A stretch of DNA of 64,000 nucleotides, from positions 396,501 to 460,500 of the forward strand of contig JAKTNV010000168.1 in assembly GCA_022747635.1 (NCBI GenBank). Reading direction: 5' to 3'. Positions 21,605 to 32,599 of this stretch are shown one piece after another. The translations under genes and the position numbers were made by a program. Under the pieces are notes generated by a model. It made no database searches, had not been told where the DNA came from, and saw only the letters and a list, made by a program, of their open reading frames with translations. Position 1 is the stretch's first letter. Each line of letters starts with the position of its first letter. This DNA is from Hetaerina americana. Its lineage: Eukaryota; Arthropoda; Insecta; Odonata; Calopterygidae.

Positions 21605-21742
21605 CATACAAATCCACCAACCCCAGGATCTTCATATAAAGATGTTCGTTGGTTATTTCCAGGGTGATATTTGGGGCACTCTGGCCTCAGAGAATTCAAG
21701 GCTTCAAGGGAAGAATTTGGTGAGGATGAATGTCCCCTTGCC
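21605..21742 (-). CDS. Internal exon candidate of the Sox-type gene
   Basis: A strong minus-strand acceptor (TTTATCTCTCCTGTCAG) at 21744/21743 opens one base into a codon, matching the phase-2 end of the exon at 23713. The frame reads ARGHSSSPNSSLEALNSLRP, then ECPKYHPGNNQRTSLYEDPG and VGGFV, reaching a possible donor TG|GTATGA at 21605/21604 (phase 2). Without that donor the frame stops at TAA 21583-21585. Ser/Pro/Asn-rich, with no domain I can name. Exon status rests on the acceptor quality, the open frame and the phase match. Confidence 0.5.
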
Positions 21743-22109
21743 CTGACAGGAGAGATAAAGAACACATCCTCTAAATATACGGCTCTTGATATTTTGCTGT
21801 CATATCCAAAATGTTGTCATGTAAGATCCTGATTATGTTAGAGTTCTTGTTATGTAGCCAACAGTTGGTTGGTACTCTATTAAACTACTTGAGGTGAATT
21901 CAGCAGTTAAGACATTCAGATGCATGAGGAAGTGAGGGAAATGGAAGAAGTAGAATGAAGTGGTTGAAATGAGACTGGGACAAGTGACTAGAAGAGGTAC
22001 CAACTAGAGAGACCCACTTCTCACTTTGGTACTGCTTCTTTCTCACCTATGCCATGCACCCCCAAATAACTAGTTCCCCTGACTCATGTAAAATTAAACA
22101 ACACCTCCG

Positions 22110-22170
22110 AGTTAACTTTTGAGAAATTCTAAGAAACTGCAAGAGATGCTGCAACAGTAAGATTATTATT
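22110..22170 (-). repeat. SINE 3' fragment
   Basis: A short stretch with AAACTGCAAGAGATGCTGCAACAGTAAG resembles the 3' end of the minus-strand tRNA-derived SINE at 47.9 kb (AAACTGCGGGAGATGCC, then ACAACAGTAAC). Too short for the tRNA-like head. Confidence 0.5.
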
Positions 22171-23700
22171 TCTAGAAAAGGGCTTGTACAAACAAGTTAT
22201 CCCTTCAGCGGTTTTATGAACTCTGTATCTTCATTATAAGATGAAACTATTACACCAGTGCTATAATCTTTTACTTCATCCATATTCTTGGAGTAATGCT
22301 CGTAGTTACTATTATCATTATTTGTCCATACTAAATATCTGATGCCAAGTATCTGATACTAAATAATGTGATCTTCAAAGACATTCTGACACATTGTGTG
22401 CATTTTCCCCCTCCGTTTCCATTCATAGATCCTCCAACTCGAGACGTAAGTTTCCTTCTCTGGGCCATGTAATTTCCCACAACGTGTCTGCCTCTTCTTC
22501 ACATTTCCACCACCAGGTTCTCCAGTCTTTTGCCCGTCCAAAGTGATCATATGTTCCTAGTTCCAATCATGGGTGGTTTATCCTACTTGACTGATGTACT
22601 TCTTATTCATAATGTGGTCATTTCCTGAGAACTACTGTTGTCCTTGTCCAAATGAATACTAGGTTACACCTGGAATATTTCATTTGGAGAATTTTCAATC
22701 CCTTCATTTGATAAATGGAGATACTTGTAAAAAAAAGAAGAATTGATGATGCATCGCTCTTTTGGAATATATATATATAATGGTGTTTTCCTGTTACCTT
22801 CTTTATCACAGGACCACAGCCATTAAAGTAATTGTTAACACGCCAGTAGTTGGATAAGTATGACTATACCTGTGGTATCCATTTTATTCATATGAAGAAG
22901 AGCTACGAGACTCTCCTTCAGTCGATTGAAGTAATAAATGTTCACAATTAAAGTGGCCAATTTAAAAAATCTTCATTGTAGTGCACCTGTATCATATAAT
23001 GGGTGTATCTTACCCAAGGAGAGCCACAGAAATACACTCAAGGTCTGGTGCATATTTTGCACCATTATTCACCAGGTACCATCATTTATATCTGCATCTA
23101 ATCTCTATGTCTGGAGGCCAACCCATCATTCCCAATCTGGTGGGCACATAATGTACACTTAAAGCATGGCTCTGAGCATATAAAAAAGAATGCACATATC
23201 AAATCTAGGTTAATTGGTGCAGAGGTACTGGAAAGCTAGCTTAGGAACCTACATTTTTGTTAATGTTGTAACTTCTGTTGCTCCTGTTTATATTAACCAG
23301 CAGCAGCTTGCATTGGGACATTTGAAAATACTACAAGGGAGAAAAGCCGTGTAAATTGATATGATTACGCTTCAACAAATAGCTAAAAATAAGTAATTTA
23401 ATAATGGCTGAACATAATGCCAGCTTATATTTTCAACTGTGCTTTAAATTAGCCTTTGTTTCAGATATGTCCACATATCTATAAAAGCAAAGAGCAGCAT
23501 CAAACTCAATGATCTAAAAATAATAAAATCAATGGTGATAAATATTTGATTTCACCTCAGACCAAGAAAAATCTCACATGGGATGAGATAAATTAAGTTG
23601 TTTAAAATAATATACATATTGCACAGAGATCAAAGATGATAAATCTAAGATCAGGGAGACTGAGCTTTGGAATACAGCATAACAAAGATCCTTTAATCCT
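22171..23700. other. Intronic stretch without clear features
   Basis: No supported exon or repeat. The minus-strand frame at 22359-22550 is basic and open but lacks convincing splice sites on both sides. Confidence 0.4.
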
Positions 23701-23712
23701 CATTTCACTCAC

Positions 23713-23811
23713 CTTTGGACCACTGTGGTTACAGGACATGATGGGGTTTTAGGGGGGGTGGGTGGACCTCCATGCAGGTCGGTTTCTCCTGCATGTCCAT
23801 GGAACGACATT
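23713..23811 (-). CDS. SoxE-type gene internal exon (GPPTPPKTP motif)
   Basis: A 99-bp exon has near-consensus borders on the minus strand: acceptor TTCTTTCTTGTAG at 23813/23812 and donor CAAAG|GTGAGTG at 23713/23712. Entered in phase 2, it reads MSFHGHAGETDLHGGPPTPP, then KTPSCPVTTVVQ. The two other frames contain stops or break phase with the upstream exon. GPPTPPxTPK is a conserved motif just C-terminal to the HMG box region in SoxE proteins (known for vertebrate Sox8/9/10). Its phase joins correctly to 26591 upstream and 21742 downstream. Nuclear transcription factor; the motif precedes the dimerisation/transactivation regions. Confidence 0.68.
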
Positions 23812-23819
23812 CTACAAGA

Positions 23820-24155
23820 AAGAAGAGAAAATAATGGAATATCTTCATCCACCAAGCTCATCAACCCTTAAAATAGTGGCCTGTGTATCCACTCTTCCTT
23901 GCAATCCTAGCATTCAATCCTAAGAATGCCACACACAAAACTCATTTCTGTGGACCCATCATCAACGTGGTGGGTTTACTTGTATCTTTTAAAGATCTGC
24001 CTTGCTTAAAGGAATGCAACATTTTTTGGATAATCCAAGTGCAATTTCCTTTCCGAGGATTATGTATTCTTTTTTTAATTTAATTGGTTTCCTTTAATTT
24101 CTTTTTATTAAATGTTTGACATTTGTCCTAAATGTTTATCCAGCAATATATTTTA
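23820..24155. other. Intronic stretch
   Basis: No feature supported; an open plus-strand frame (23883-24083) has no family signature. Confidence 0.4.
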
Positions 24156-24490
24156 AATGTGATGTATAATTACAATGCAACAATTGCAGTGCAAAGATCA
24201 TTCGCCATGACAGGTATTCGAACTCAGATCCCTATCTATGTCTGGCCAAGTGGCCGGACATAGATAGGGATGCCTCAATAGCTTTAACTGCCTTTGGACA
24301 GTTAAGCTATTGAGGTGTCCTCTTACACTAAAATTTCTCTAAACACTACGAAAACACTCCGATCTGGGTTCGAATCCTGGTCAAGGCAAATAGTTTTTAC
24401 ACTCTGCAATTGTTGCATTGTAATGCATATTAGCAGATGACTCCATCAATAAGTTACTGCTGCGGCATCTCCAGCAGTTTCTTGTAATGA
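24156..24490. repeat. Inverted pair of tRNA-derived SINEs with internal hairpins
   Basis: The left half (24165-24225) is the reverse complement of the right half (24360-24435). Both contain the ATTGTTGCATTGTAATG segment and a pol III B-box (GGTTCGAATCC on the plus strand at 24367-24377). Between them are two perfect hairpins: CCCTATCTATGTCTGGCC/GGCCGGACATAGATAGGG-type around a 4-base loop (about 24230-24270) and CTCAATAGCTTTAACTG/CAGTTAAGCTATTGAG around 24275-24318. The right SINE continues to GTTACTGCTGCGGCATCTCC, the family 3' end. Confidence 0.75.
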
Positions 24491-24799
24491 TGCATAATTT
24501 TTCTTTGGGTTCCAAAATTATTCACACCCCTTTCACTGCTATTAGGTATCCACCATATCGACACATTGGTCATGTTACTATTTCAGGGTTCGCAGGTTTT
24601 TCACCCTCCCCTCTCTGTCTGGTTGTTTTCATACAGTGGATTTTTCTTAAGTACATCAGTTCACAATCCTTTTGCTTTTCCCACAAATGCATATATTTTT
24701 TGACACTCTACCCAAATTTTTCTCCCCGATGTAGAATTTATTTTAATTATTACTGTTTTAAGGATAATTTATTTTGCATTTTCCCTTAAAACCATAAAC

Positions 24800-25060
24800 A
24801 CAGCAATCAACACAAAGGTCAGTCCGGCATGTGATGGCAGAGTTCACCCAGTTCCAAGCCCTATACGGCGTGTAAAATTCGCACATCAGGGTATGTGGGG
24901 GCCACTTCCTTTCCCAGCGCTGGTTATGGTTTCCCAGAAAAATCTGGTCACTGAAAAAACACACAGCTTGGGTGGAGCTGAAGGCGCCCAGAGAGCCTTG
25001 CCTGGGATTCAAACTGGGGCCCTCCGGTTTCAGCACTCTACCCCTGGGCTAATTATTTTT
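24800..25060 (-). repeat. tRNA-derived SINE (second family)
   Basis: The minus strand begins with a tRNA-like head: TAGCCCAGGGGTAGAGTGCT (A-box region) and GTTTGAATCCCAGGC (B box), followed by a roughly 190-bp unrelated tail. The tRNA fold is not preserved well enough for a functional tRNA. Located in the large intron. Confidence 0.65.
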
Positions 25061-26580
25061 TAAATATGTTTTATTTTGTATTTTCCCATAATCACTGGAA
25101 ACATTTCAATCTTAGTCAATGTATTAATGCATGTAAATGATTATGGGTTAGGTGGGAGAAGGGACTACCAAGTCTCAATCTTGCCCCAAAACAAACGTTT
25201 TATTATTTACTGAAATGCATTGCTATTTTTTGCCATTTATTTATTACACTGATTCTTTGAATCTTCTCACTTTCTGCTATTGACTATATCCCATATTTTT
25301 CCTTTTCTAATTGGCTTAAGCCATTACTTAAAAATAATTTTTAACAATATTTCATCACTATTCCATTTTGTGTTGATAAAAATTGTTCCTAACATCACCT
25401 CAATGCTTCCTGTGCCCCACCCCGTTTAGTTTCTCTAAAAAACCAGTCAGAATATATGCTGGAGTTCGATGAGAATGGGCACAATTTCCTATTTATCTTT
25501 CTACTTTCTGTGAATAATCTGTTATGCATTAAAGGAAATGACTGCATTCAGCATGGGAGTAGAAGAGTGTATAAACATAGTTGACCAATGAGTCTTAAAA
25601 TATAAAGCAATCCTTGAATTGGTCACAACACCGATGAAATCAAAATTCCCATAGTTCCTTATTCTTTAAGGACTGAAAGTGCAGATGGATCTTTTTAGTG
25701 CACTGTGTCTGTTGGATTTGCACACATGTGTGAAACTGAATATGCAAACAGACCGTTGCTTTCCATTGCAATCTAAAAGGCTGACTGAGCAAAAAATAAA
25801 TCAGGTCATGCATTGGAAATACATAAATAATATTAATAGAATAAGATAAAACAAAAATGGGTGACTGTTTGGTTAGGTTGGTGCCCATGGGAAACCTTTA
25901 GTGGAAGGAAAAATACAGCAATGTCCAATTTACTGCATTTCAAATAGTGCAATTTTCTATAGGACTATTCTTACAGCTGGAACAATATTTTGCTCCTGAT
26001 AATTTTGAGTAGTTCATCATGATACAATAACCTTTGGGACATCTTTGTGTGTCAAACGTACACATGAAGTAAAGGTCAGGAATTTGCTGTTAAGAAATGC
26101 ATTCTATTTGAAGCAGATTGATGATAACACATTGCATCCATTAAGTTGATCACAAAACTATTGCATCACTTTCAATGAAAAGCCATAATTTTCCATGGTA
26201 TGCTTATAGTTCTGTAAAATCAAGTGAAAATGGGTGAAAAAAAGGAAGGTGGTACGTGAGTGCATCTCATTAATCAGAAAACCCTTCAATTATGAAAGAA
26301 GAATTACGAGTCATAAGGACAATTTGAAAGTTATACATGTACATTGCTTTGATAATTCATGGTAGCAGGCTGACATTCCAACACTTCATATGAATGTAAG
26401 TTCCCAACTTAAGCAATTCGAACCATCGTTTGGAGAAAAGAAAAAGTAAGAATGTGCATTGCATCGACATGGCGCCATGAATCTTTGGAATGCGGCATTA
26501 AACGACTCCTTGGAACTGAGCGTAACGGTTTTTTCTTGGTATCGAAGGAGGAGGGGCCCGGCCTCTCCTCCGGTTGTTTC
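25061..26580. other. Gene-free intronic stretch
   Basis: AT-rich, nothing recognised. Confidence 0.4.
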
Positions 26581-26590
26581 CCTTGCTCAC

Positions 26591-26790
26591 CTCTGCGCGT
26601 ATTGGTGGTGAAGGCAGCGGCCTTCCACGAGGAGAGGCGGGGTCGAGGTGACCAGCCCAGGTGACCGCTGGCTCTCCTGTGCTCGGCCTCCACACTGCTG
26701 CCGGGACGGGGACACGGGGTCCGTTCCCTGGGGCTCCCCCTCCCGCAATCCCCCCGAACACTTGGGCTGCTTCCGTCGGCGTGGCTGGTA
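26591..26790 (-). CDS. SoxE-type transcription factor exon starting at the end of the HMG box
   Basis: A 200-bp GC-rich exon lies between a strong minus acceptor (CCCTCTCTCCCCAG, AG at 26792/26791) and donor CAGAG|GTGAGC (26591/26590). Entered in phase 0 it starts YQPRRRKQPKCSGG, and YQPRRRK is the end of the SoxE HMG box, where vertebrate Sox8/9/10 genes also place an intron. The rest is Arg/Pro/Gln/Ser-rich (REGEPQGTDPVSPSRQQCGG, LVTSTPPLL) and ends HHQYAQ plus two bases, matching the phase of the exon at 23811. All three frames are open, so frame choice rests on this phase match and the HMG end. Sox proteins bind the DNA minor groove; this exon would carry the basic tail. The upstream HMG exons are not seen in the window. 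A SoxF gene is the alternative. Confidence 0.7.
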
Positions 26791-26799
26791 CTGGGGAGA

Positions 26800-27400
26800 G
26801 AGGGCGAGATGGAGGCATGATGTATCGACAAATGGGTGATTTACCATTTGGTCTAGGTGCATTCAGCATACATGATGGCAATCAAACATTTTTCTTTAGT
26901 CATCTGGTAATCGACCACAAACAGCTCGATAATATTTCCGCCAGCGTTTGAAGTTCCCACTTAGTCACGACATCGTTGCTCTACCGATAGGTCTCGCAAA
27001 ACTCTGAGGCATGTTTCTCCAAGTTACACCTGTATTCACAAGTCCTCTGAATAAAGGCTCAAATTTAATTTTTAATGTGGTCTACCGGGTGGACAGGGAT
27101 GGGAGTCTTAATGAAATTCAAAGGGGAATCCATTAAAATCAGTTACATTTTCAACTGTTTCAGGCTTCATCTCGTGGAAGTATTAATATCCATAGTAAAA
27201 CGACTTTGTACTTTTCCACAGATCTGTGGAAAAGTACTAAGTCTATTTAGTATGGATGGGGTGTCAATAATTGTTAGGCGTATACGAAAATCTGTATGAT
27301 GGGTCAGCATGGCAGGATGGGAATCAGTATTAACAAAACAACTGCTTTAGGGTTTTTAAGAAAGAGTTAGAGACTATGTTTTAAGGCTTAAATAAAAGGG
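26800..27400. other. Intronic stretch with a perfect 30-bp palindrome
   Basis: The only structure seen is a perfect palindrome at 27208-27237 (GTACTTTTCCACAGA and its complement). Confidence 0.6.
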
Positions 27401-27404
27401 CATT

Positions 27405-27800
27405 AACTAGAGCAGACGGATCAGTTTATATATCTTGGAAGTGTATTGGACTCAGGTGGTCAAAGTAGCGGGAATATAAGAAGAAAAATTCCGTTAGGTA
27501 AAGAAACTTCCGCAAGGAGAAGGGAATTGATGACAGAAACGTTGTGCAAGGATGTCAAAAAAATGCTCGTCAAAACTTTATTATGGACCGTAGTTTTGCA
27601 CATATAAAGTGGATACATGGCCGTTGTAGGAACATGATATGCATAGATTAGAACCCCTGAGATGTGGATATGCAGAGGGTAAAATGGAAGCAAAGAAAAA
27701 CAAACTAAGAAGTATTAGGGGGGAGCAGAGAGGGTTCTTGGAAGAAATCCAAGGGGGACAGGAAAGATAGATATAGAGAGCATTTTGATAGGCGATAGGA
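27405..27800 (+). pseudogene. RTE LINE fragment, C-terminal RT
   Basis: The plus strand reads QFIYLGSVLDSGGQSSGNIRRKIPLGKE, RRELMTETLCKDVKKMLVKTLLWTV and later KWKQRKTN and EVLG, matching the C-terminal part of the RTE family here (compare 55.1-55.6 kb). Truncated at both ends and interrupted by stops. Confidence 0.75.
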
Positions 27801-27914
27801 GTAGAAGTAGTATTTAGGGGAGGCGACCGACAGCTGAGGTCATTTGCGCCATAAGGGATGGATAGGAAAGGATGAAGGGTGGAGAGAAACCCGGCGTCAG
27901 CATTAGCCTACTCT

Positions 27915-28130
27915 TTACGAAAGGCGCCAAGGGGTCCGCAGCTTAACGTCCCATCCGACGGACGGCGTACTCACTCAAAGTGCCCTCCACAAAGCACCTC
28001 AAGTAGGGATCGAGATACCTCTGAAAAATATGCAACACCGCCGGGATTTGAACCCGGGCCCTCTGGGTGGGAAGCCAATACGATAGCCACAGCGACATCT
28101 CGATCCTCAGGCGATAAGATGACGAAGGCT
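27915..28130 (-). repeat. tRNA-derived SINE (third family)
   Basis: The minus strand has a tRNA-like head, GTGGCTATCGTATTGGCTTCC with B box GGGTTCAAATCCCGG, then a body ending in GGGACGTTAAGCTGCGGACC and CCTTGGCGCC. The B box is perfect, but the A-box half is loose, so I call a SINE and not a tRNA gene. Confidence 0.7.
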
Positions 28131-28680
28131 GTGAAAAAGGGGAAATTGGCATTAGGGGTGGGAGGAATGGTATTTTGTGCAGAAGAGAGGAGTAAATAAT
28201 ATAAACGGAATTTAAGAACGGTTTGTGTTATTCGTTCCATCGCAATATTCTCAAAAAGAAATCGGCGGCTAACATTCGCCAATTCCCTCAAGCACTTTGA
28301 GAGCGTAGAAAGTTAAAATCATCTGAAAAAGTACACACATGCTCCGTAATTACCATTATATCTCCCACCCATTGCACAAATGCACTGCATGACGTGTTGT
28401 AGGTTATCTGTATTTGCCTGGAGATCTTCGGTGGAAAATGTTTAGGTGTGTTTCTATAAAGCATTTGTCAAGAACCAAGTTATCTCAAGGTCATTTTTTA
28501 CATGGGATTCCTTATAAATCGACAGAAAATGAAATTAATGTGTCAGATGTGAGGTGTACCCTTTTCCCTTGCTTTATGGTGACTAAAGGAACATGTATTT
28601 GCGACCATATTTATCAACTATTCGACAACAATCTAACACAAGGATTTCATCCTAATAGTTTAGCCTAAGCGGCCTCATTT
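28131..28680. other. Gene-free stretch
   Basis: No motif recognised; the 84-codon plus frame at 28414-28668 has no family features. Confidence 0.4.
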
Positions 28681-28702
28681 TCCCAGAGGAAATTCTAATT
28701 CT

Positions 28703-28708
<6 letters not shown>

Positions 28709-28777
<69 letters not shown>
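28709..28777. repeat. (AT)n microsatellite
   Basis: Pure AT dinucleotide run of about 34 units. Confidence 0.97.
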
Positions 28778-28778
<1 letters not shown>

Positions 28779-28878
28779 CACTCTTTGAAAGTCTCACGGA
28801 CGTGAATAATAATGTATAACATTTAGCACTAGTAGACACAGACAAAAACACAGAAACACACAAAAAAGAGACTCACTA

Positions 28879-29812
28879 TTTTTCGAATTTTCGATGGTCG
28901 TTACCACCTTTATCAAGGAAGAGAGGGACAGAACTGAAGGGAATACGAGGGCTGGAGCGATGGATGGAAGGGGAAGGTGGGGAGAAAATTCCGAAGGGAC
29001 GGGTTTGGAGGGGCAGCGTTAGAAGGGTGGGGAAAATGTAGAAGGTGATGGGGGTGGAAGGGGGATGAAAATATAATTAGAGCAGGGTAATTAGTGCCTA
29101 ATATTGATTCCTGGCCAATTCCAGGACTCCAAGAGCCAGATGAATGATTGCTCTAATGTTTTCAGTTTCAGTGGAGGATCAGAGGGTGGGAGGGATGCTA
29201 TGATGGATACACTATAGCATTTATCAAAGGGAGTGTTGTGTTCGGAGGCGTGTTTTTCGGGATAGGGAGCTTATCAATTAAGGAAGAATTTTTGCATGAG
29301 GCTCGGTGGTTGTTGATTCTGATATTGAGGGGTGTGGTGATTTGCCCAATATAACAGGCAGGGCAAAGTTGGCACTTCAGAAGGTACACTACATTGCTAG
29401 ATGTGCAAGTAGAGGAGGGAATTGGTGGGAGAGAGTTAAAAAGCGGGTGGGAGAGGGATGGGATTTTGGCTTTGAAAATAGGGCATGTTTTGCATCTGGG
29501 TTTATTGCATGGCGTTGGAGTGGTTTTAGGATGGGTTGGGGATTTAAGGAGTGGATTTGTTGATTTGAGGAGATCGGATAGGTTGGCGGGGCGTTTGAAA
29601 GTAACTGAGGGGCATTTGGGAAAAAGGTTGGTGGTGGCATTATGATTTTTTTAGGATAGGGTAGAGGTCTTTTAGGATTGATCGTATAGATTCTAAGCCC
29701 GGGAAGTATGCTGTGCAAATTGAGAGAGGGTAGGGTTCCGCGGTGGAGGAAGGTTTCGCCCGTGTTTCAACGAGCGTCTTCAGGTCGAAGCTCGTTGAAA
29801 CACGGGCGAAAC
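28879..29812 (-). mobile_element. Penelope-like element copy 3 (3' part with GIY-YIG)
   Basis: The minus strand at 29389-29700 reads a Pro/Asn-rich linker (TRCKTCPIFKAK region) leading into VVYLLKCQLCPACYIGQITT and LNIRINNHRASC (29198-29400), a GIY-YIG domain with the Y-L and Y-I-G halves and the catalytic Arg. A stop follows after the His/Glu region near 29200. The low-coordinate end (28881-28918) has CTTGATAAA, a GGTGGT/ACCATC stem and GAAAA, a hammerhead-like terminus. The high-coordinate end is a perfect hairpin, 29753-29775 with 29790-29812. RT absent; inactive. Confidence 0.78.
29753..29812. repeat. Perfect 23-bp hairpin at PLE terminus
   Basis: GTTTCGCCCGTGTTTCAACG with three more bases pairs exactly with 29790-29812 around a 14-base loop. 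The loop and right arm contain CTGAAGA-like and CGAAAC hammerhead core pieces. Flanking sequence resembles the PLE copy at 44.3 kb. Confidence 0.85.
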
Positions 29813-29814
29813 TG

Positions 29815-30440
29815 TTGTCAGAAAAACAACCTACGCGGTGACATCCCGAGAATGGAGAGTCTTTCGGATTACACGAATCCTAACTGAGTTACGCATCTCT
29901 ATTCACTAATATTTTAGCTATATGTAAAATAGGGTGTGAGTGTTTGCTGCAGAATCACATCCTCTCCCCTTGCAATGTACCGTATTGATGCCGATATTAT
30001 TTGACATCCCTGCAGTGCTACGGGAGCACTCGAGTATCATGACACTAGACGAATGAGTTAAACTTCGCCTGCGGCGTAGGTGGTACTAATGATCATCCAT
30101 TTAAGCAGTTGGAAAACGTCGAAAACAATAATTTGAATGGGATAGGAAGGCGTGATCAAATTTTAGTTGCGATGGCATTAATTGAACTGAGTATCGTCAA
30201 GAACTTTTCTGTGGAATTTTTATTTCAATAAATACAGGGTCCGTTCCATAAGTATCGTGACTGGGTCGCTGTAGCCTCAACAGAGCGGTCGGCTTGGAGG
30301 TTTGTTTGAGCCCTTTCCATCCAATTTTAGGAGTTTCAAGTATAAATTTAAAGCAGCCACTCGGTGATAAACTTCATTGTAGTTATTAAAATATTGTTTG
30401 CATGTGATGTGGACGGCATTCTGTATGTGATGTGGAAGTG
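29815..30440. other. Gene-free; short mariner terminal fragment
   Basis: At 30237 TACAGGGTCCGTTCCATAAG resembles a mariner left end (TA then CAGGG), but no transposase follows. Nothing else seen. Confidence 0.35.
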
Positions 30441-30469
30441 TCATTGTATGTAAGAATATTTTGTCTCCT

Positions 30470-31030
30470 ATCTGTTTTCTAGTGCGTATATATATGTTCG
30501 TTGAAAGAGTGATCATTGACCAAACTTGACCGTTGCCACCAGGGCAATCGCCTAATTGTACCGTAATTCTTATATAATAAATTGGTCACCCGGCCTTCCC
30601 AATCAACTCCTGGCCTACTCCGTCGTTCGGGCAATGACCGAGGCTGCCCTTTGTACCCGGGCTAGCCCTTATAATCTCGTGGGTCTGAGTGTCGGTACTT
30701 AGTCCTTCACGCGCCTTGCCCGCGCTCTTTCCGGTCTCCCTCGCAGGAGACCAGGAGCACCTCCCCGTCCATGCCCTTGCATTCCCCGCGCTCTCTCCGG
30801 TCCTTCTCGTAGGAGACCAGAAGCGCCAACCATCCTTGTTCTCCCCTTCCCTACGTCCTCGCACGTCTCTCTAGAAAGAGTCCTACCTGCACTCTGATCT
30901 CACGGACACAGGCCCGCTCGATTTGTAAGTTACCTTTACAATTCCATAGATAGTAATAAATTATTGACCATCCACACCACTGGTGTATTCACTCAGGTGC
31001 ACTGAACTCTCTGCCACCCAGCCCTACGAC
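30470..31030 (+). other. Possible 5' LTR/leader of the Ty3/gypsy-type element
   Basis: GC-rich, pyrimidine-rich block with a TATA-like TTATATAATAAAT (30570-30584) and an imperfect direct repeat of about 65 bp (the pair CTCTTTCCGGTC...GGAGACCAGGAGC at about 30726 and CTCTCTCCGGTC...GGAGACCAGAAGC at about 30791). It ends about 370 bp upstream of gag. No second LTR copy was found at the 3' side, so the LTR call is unproven. Confidence 0.3.
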
Positions 31031-31402
31031 ATATTGGTTTTAGGTGTTGGGTCCGAGTTGTGGATGCGATGATACGACGTATTGGTGTGAGGTGTATGGC
31101 GTCCGAGTTGTTGATGTTAAACTAAATTTGGTACTGCTATCATCAGAAGACGTTATCATGCCATTTTTCGGGTTTCTTGATTTCATCGGAACCGTTAGCA
31201 GCCACGTTGAAGTCTTAATTAAAATTCTGTCTTTGCAAGTATATAGCGTCCTAATGACGGATATAAAACTCAATAATGCTCCACCAACCGTTCAAATCCC
31301 GTACACTACCGCCGATAACTCACCCACTAATTGTTCAAGTGCGCTGAGTTGAATAATTAATTACAACTATTCCAGTTAAGCTCCCAACCTATTATTTTAA
31401 CC

Positions 31403-32524
31403 GTGGATCCCTTAAACTGGGGCACCCGGGTAAACACCGGTCATTTCCCTTTGCCTTGGGAAAGAGAAAATTTGCAGGGCTACCAGGACCCTATAAACTT
31501 TCCCCCAGCCATCAATACGATAGAAAATGCACATTACTCGAGCGGAAACACGTCGAGGGCTGGACAACCCCCCTTCTCGGGTAATCACATACACCTAATT
31601 CCAAACTTTAATGGGAATCACGACGTCCATGCCGATGATTTTTTGAATTCCCTCCAAATCGTGAGCCACTTGAGTACGTAGAATGAAAACCAAACCTTAG
31701 AGGCGTCTGAGTGGTACCGCTTCCGAATGTGTAAAAACCACCCCTCATCTTTTCGATTCCTATGAAAATTTTTCCACCTTGATGAAAAAACTTTTTACTC
31801 TCAAAATTTCACTGATCTCGCTAGAAAGACTGTTCACTGGCTGCCTTCAGCGACCACTCGACAGCATCAATGATTCTACTAGGTTTCGGAAAATAGGTCG
31901 GAAGCTGAGAGAGGTTAATGCAGAACCCGACTCGCCAGCGACCAATGTAATGATTGAAATCACCTGCTAGCCCAATTTCTAGTGGGATTACGAGAAGACA
32001 TTGGACGTTTTGTGTTAGTCCGGAACCCCAGAAAAATGTTGGAGGCCGAAGAATTTGCGTGCATTGAAGAAGCTAATGCGAGAAATTACTCCATAAGTAG
32101 AGAAGTTAATTGTGTGCATCCCTTTGATACTCCCACCTTCTCCCGTCAATCTTATCCACAAGCACAATCAATGCCGATACATCGAGATTCTTATCATCAC
32201 ATCCCTCCAGAGACTCAACTCCCTTATCATTATCCGCAACGTGCTAACACTGTGAGCGGAAGTAGCAATTTTCCTTGCCAAATACCCGCTATGCAAACGA
32301 ATAACCTCCACGGCGACTCGCAGGCGCGAAACAGGAACAACATACGAACTTTTCTAACTGGAACAGCATACTATTGCCAAGAGGTAGGTCACATCCGTTA
32401 TTGTCCCTCAAAACGCAGAGAATGTGCGAATTGCAGAGAAAATAATCATGCCACCAAGGATTGTCCCTCGGTGATATGCGACCTTCGTAAAAAAATTAGG
32501 CCACCACCCGGTCACTTGTCCTGA
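31403..32524 (+). pseudogene. Ty3/gypsy-type retrotransposon gag (broken)
   Basis: Two plus frames (31403-31681 and 31982-32524) with stops between them give a gag-like protein. The first has HLIPNFNGNHDVHADDFLNS, the common 'FSG/FNG..(D)(A)..FL' gag start. The second ends in paired zinc knuckles: an imperfect one (YYCQEVGHIRYC, first Cys lost) and a perfect C-X2-C-X4-H-X4-C (CANCRENNHATKDC). The final knuckle is about 60 bp from the protease region. Nucleocapsid role in RNA packaging. Non-functional. Confidence 0.7.
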
Positions 32525-32599
32525 GCGAGCACCAAAGATCGATTCGGTAAACGCGCGCCCCCCGACCGACATGTTGGGGAAGAAATAGTCCTTTCGTTA

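Noticed and set aside
27915..28130. Possible tRNA gene because of a perfect B box
   Set aside because: Acceptor stem and A-box half do not fold as a tRNA and a SINE body follows; SINE is the simpler call.
28709..28777. Open frame of alternating Ile/Tyr
   Set aside because: Translation of an (AT)n microsatellite.
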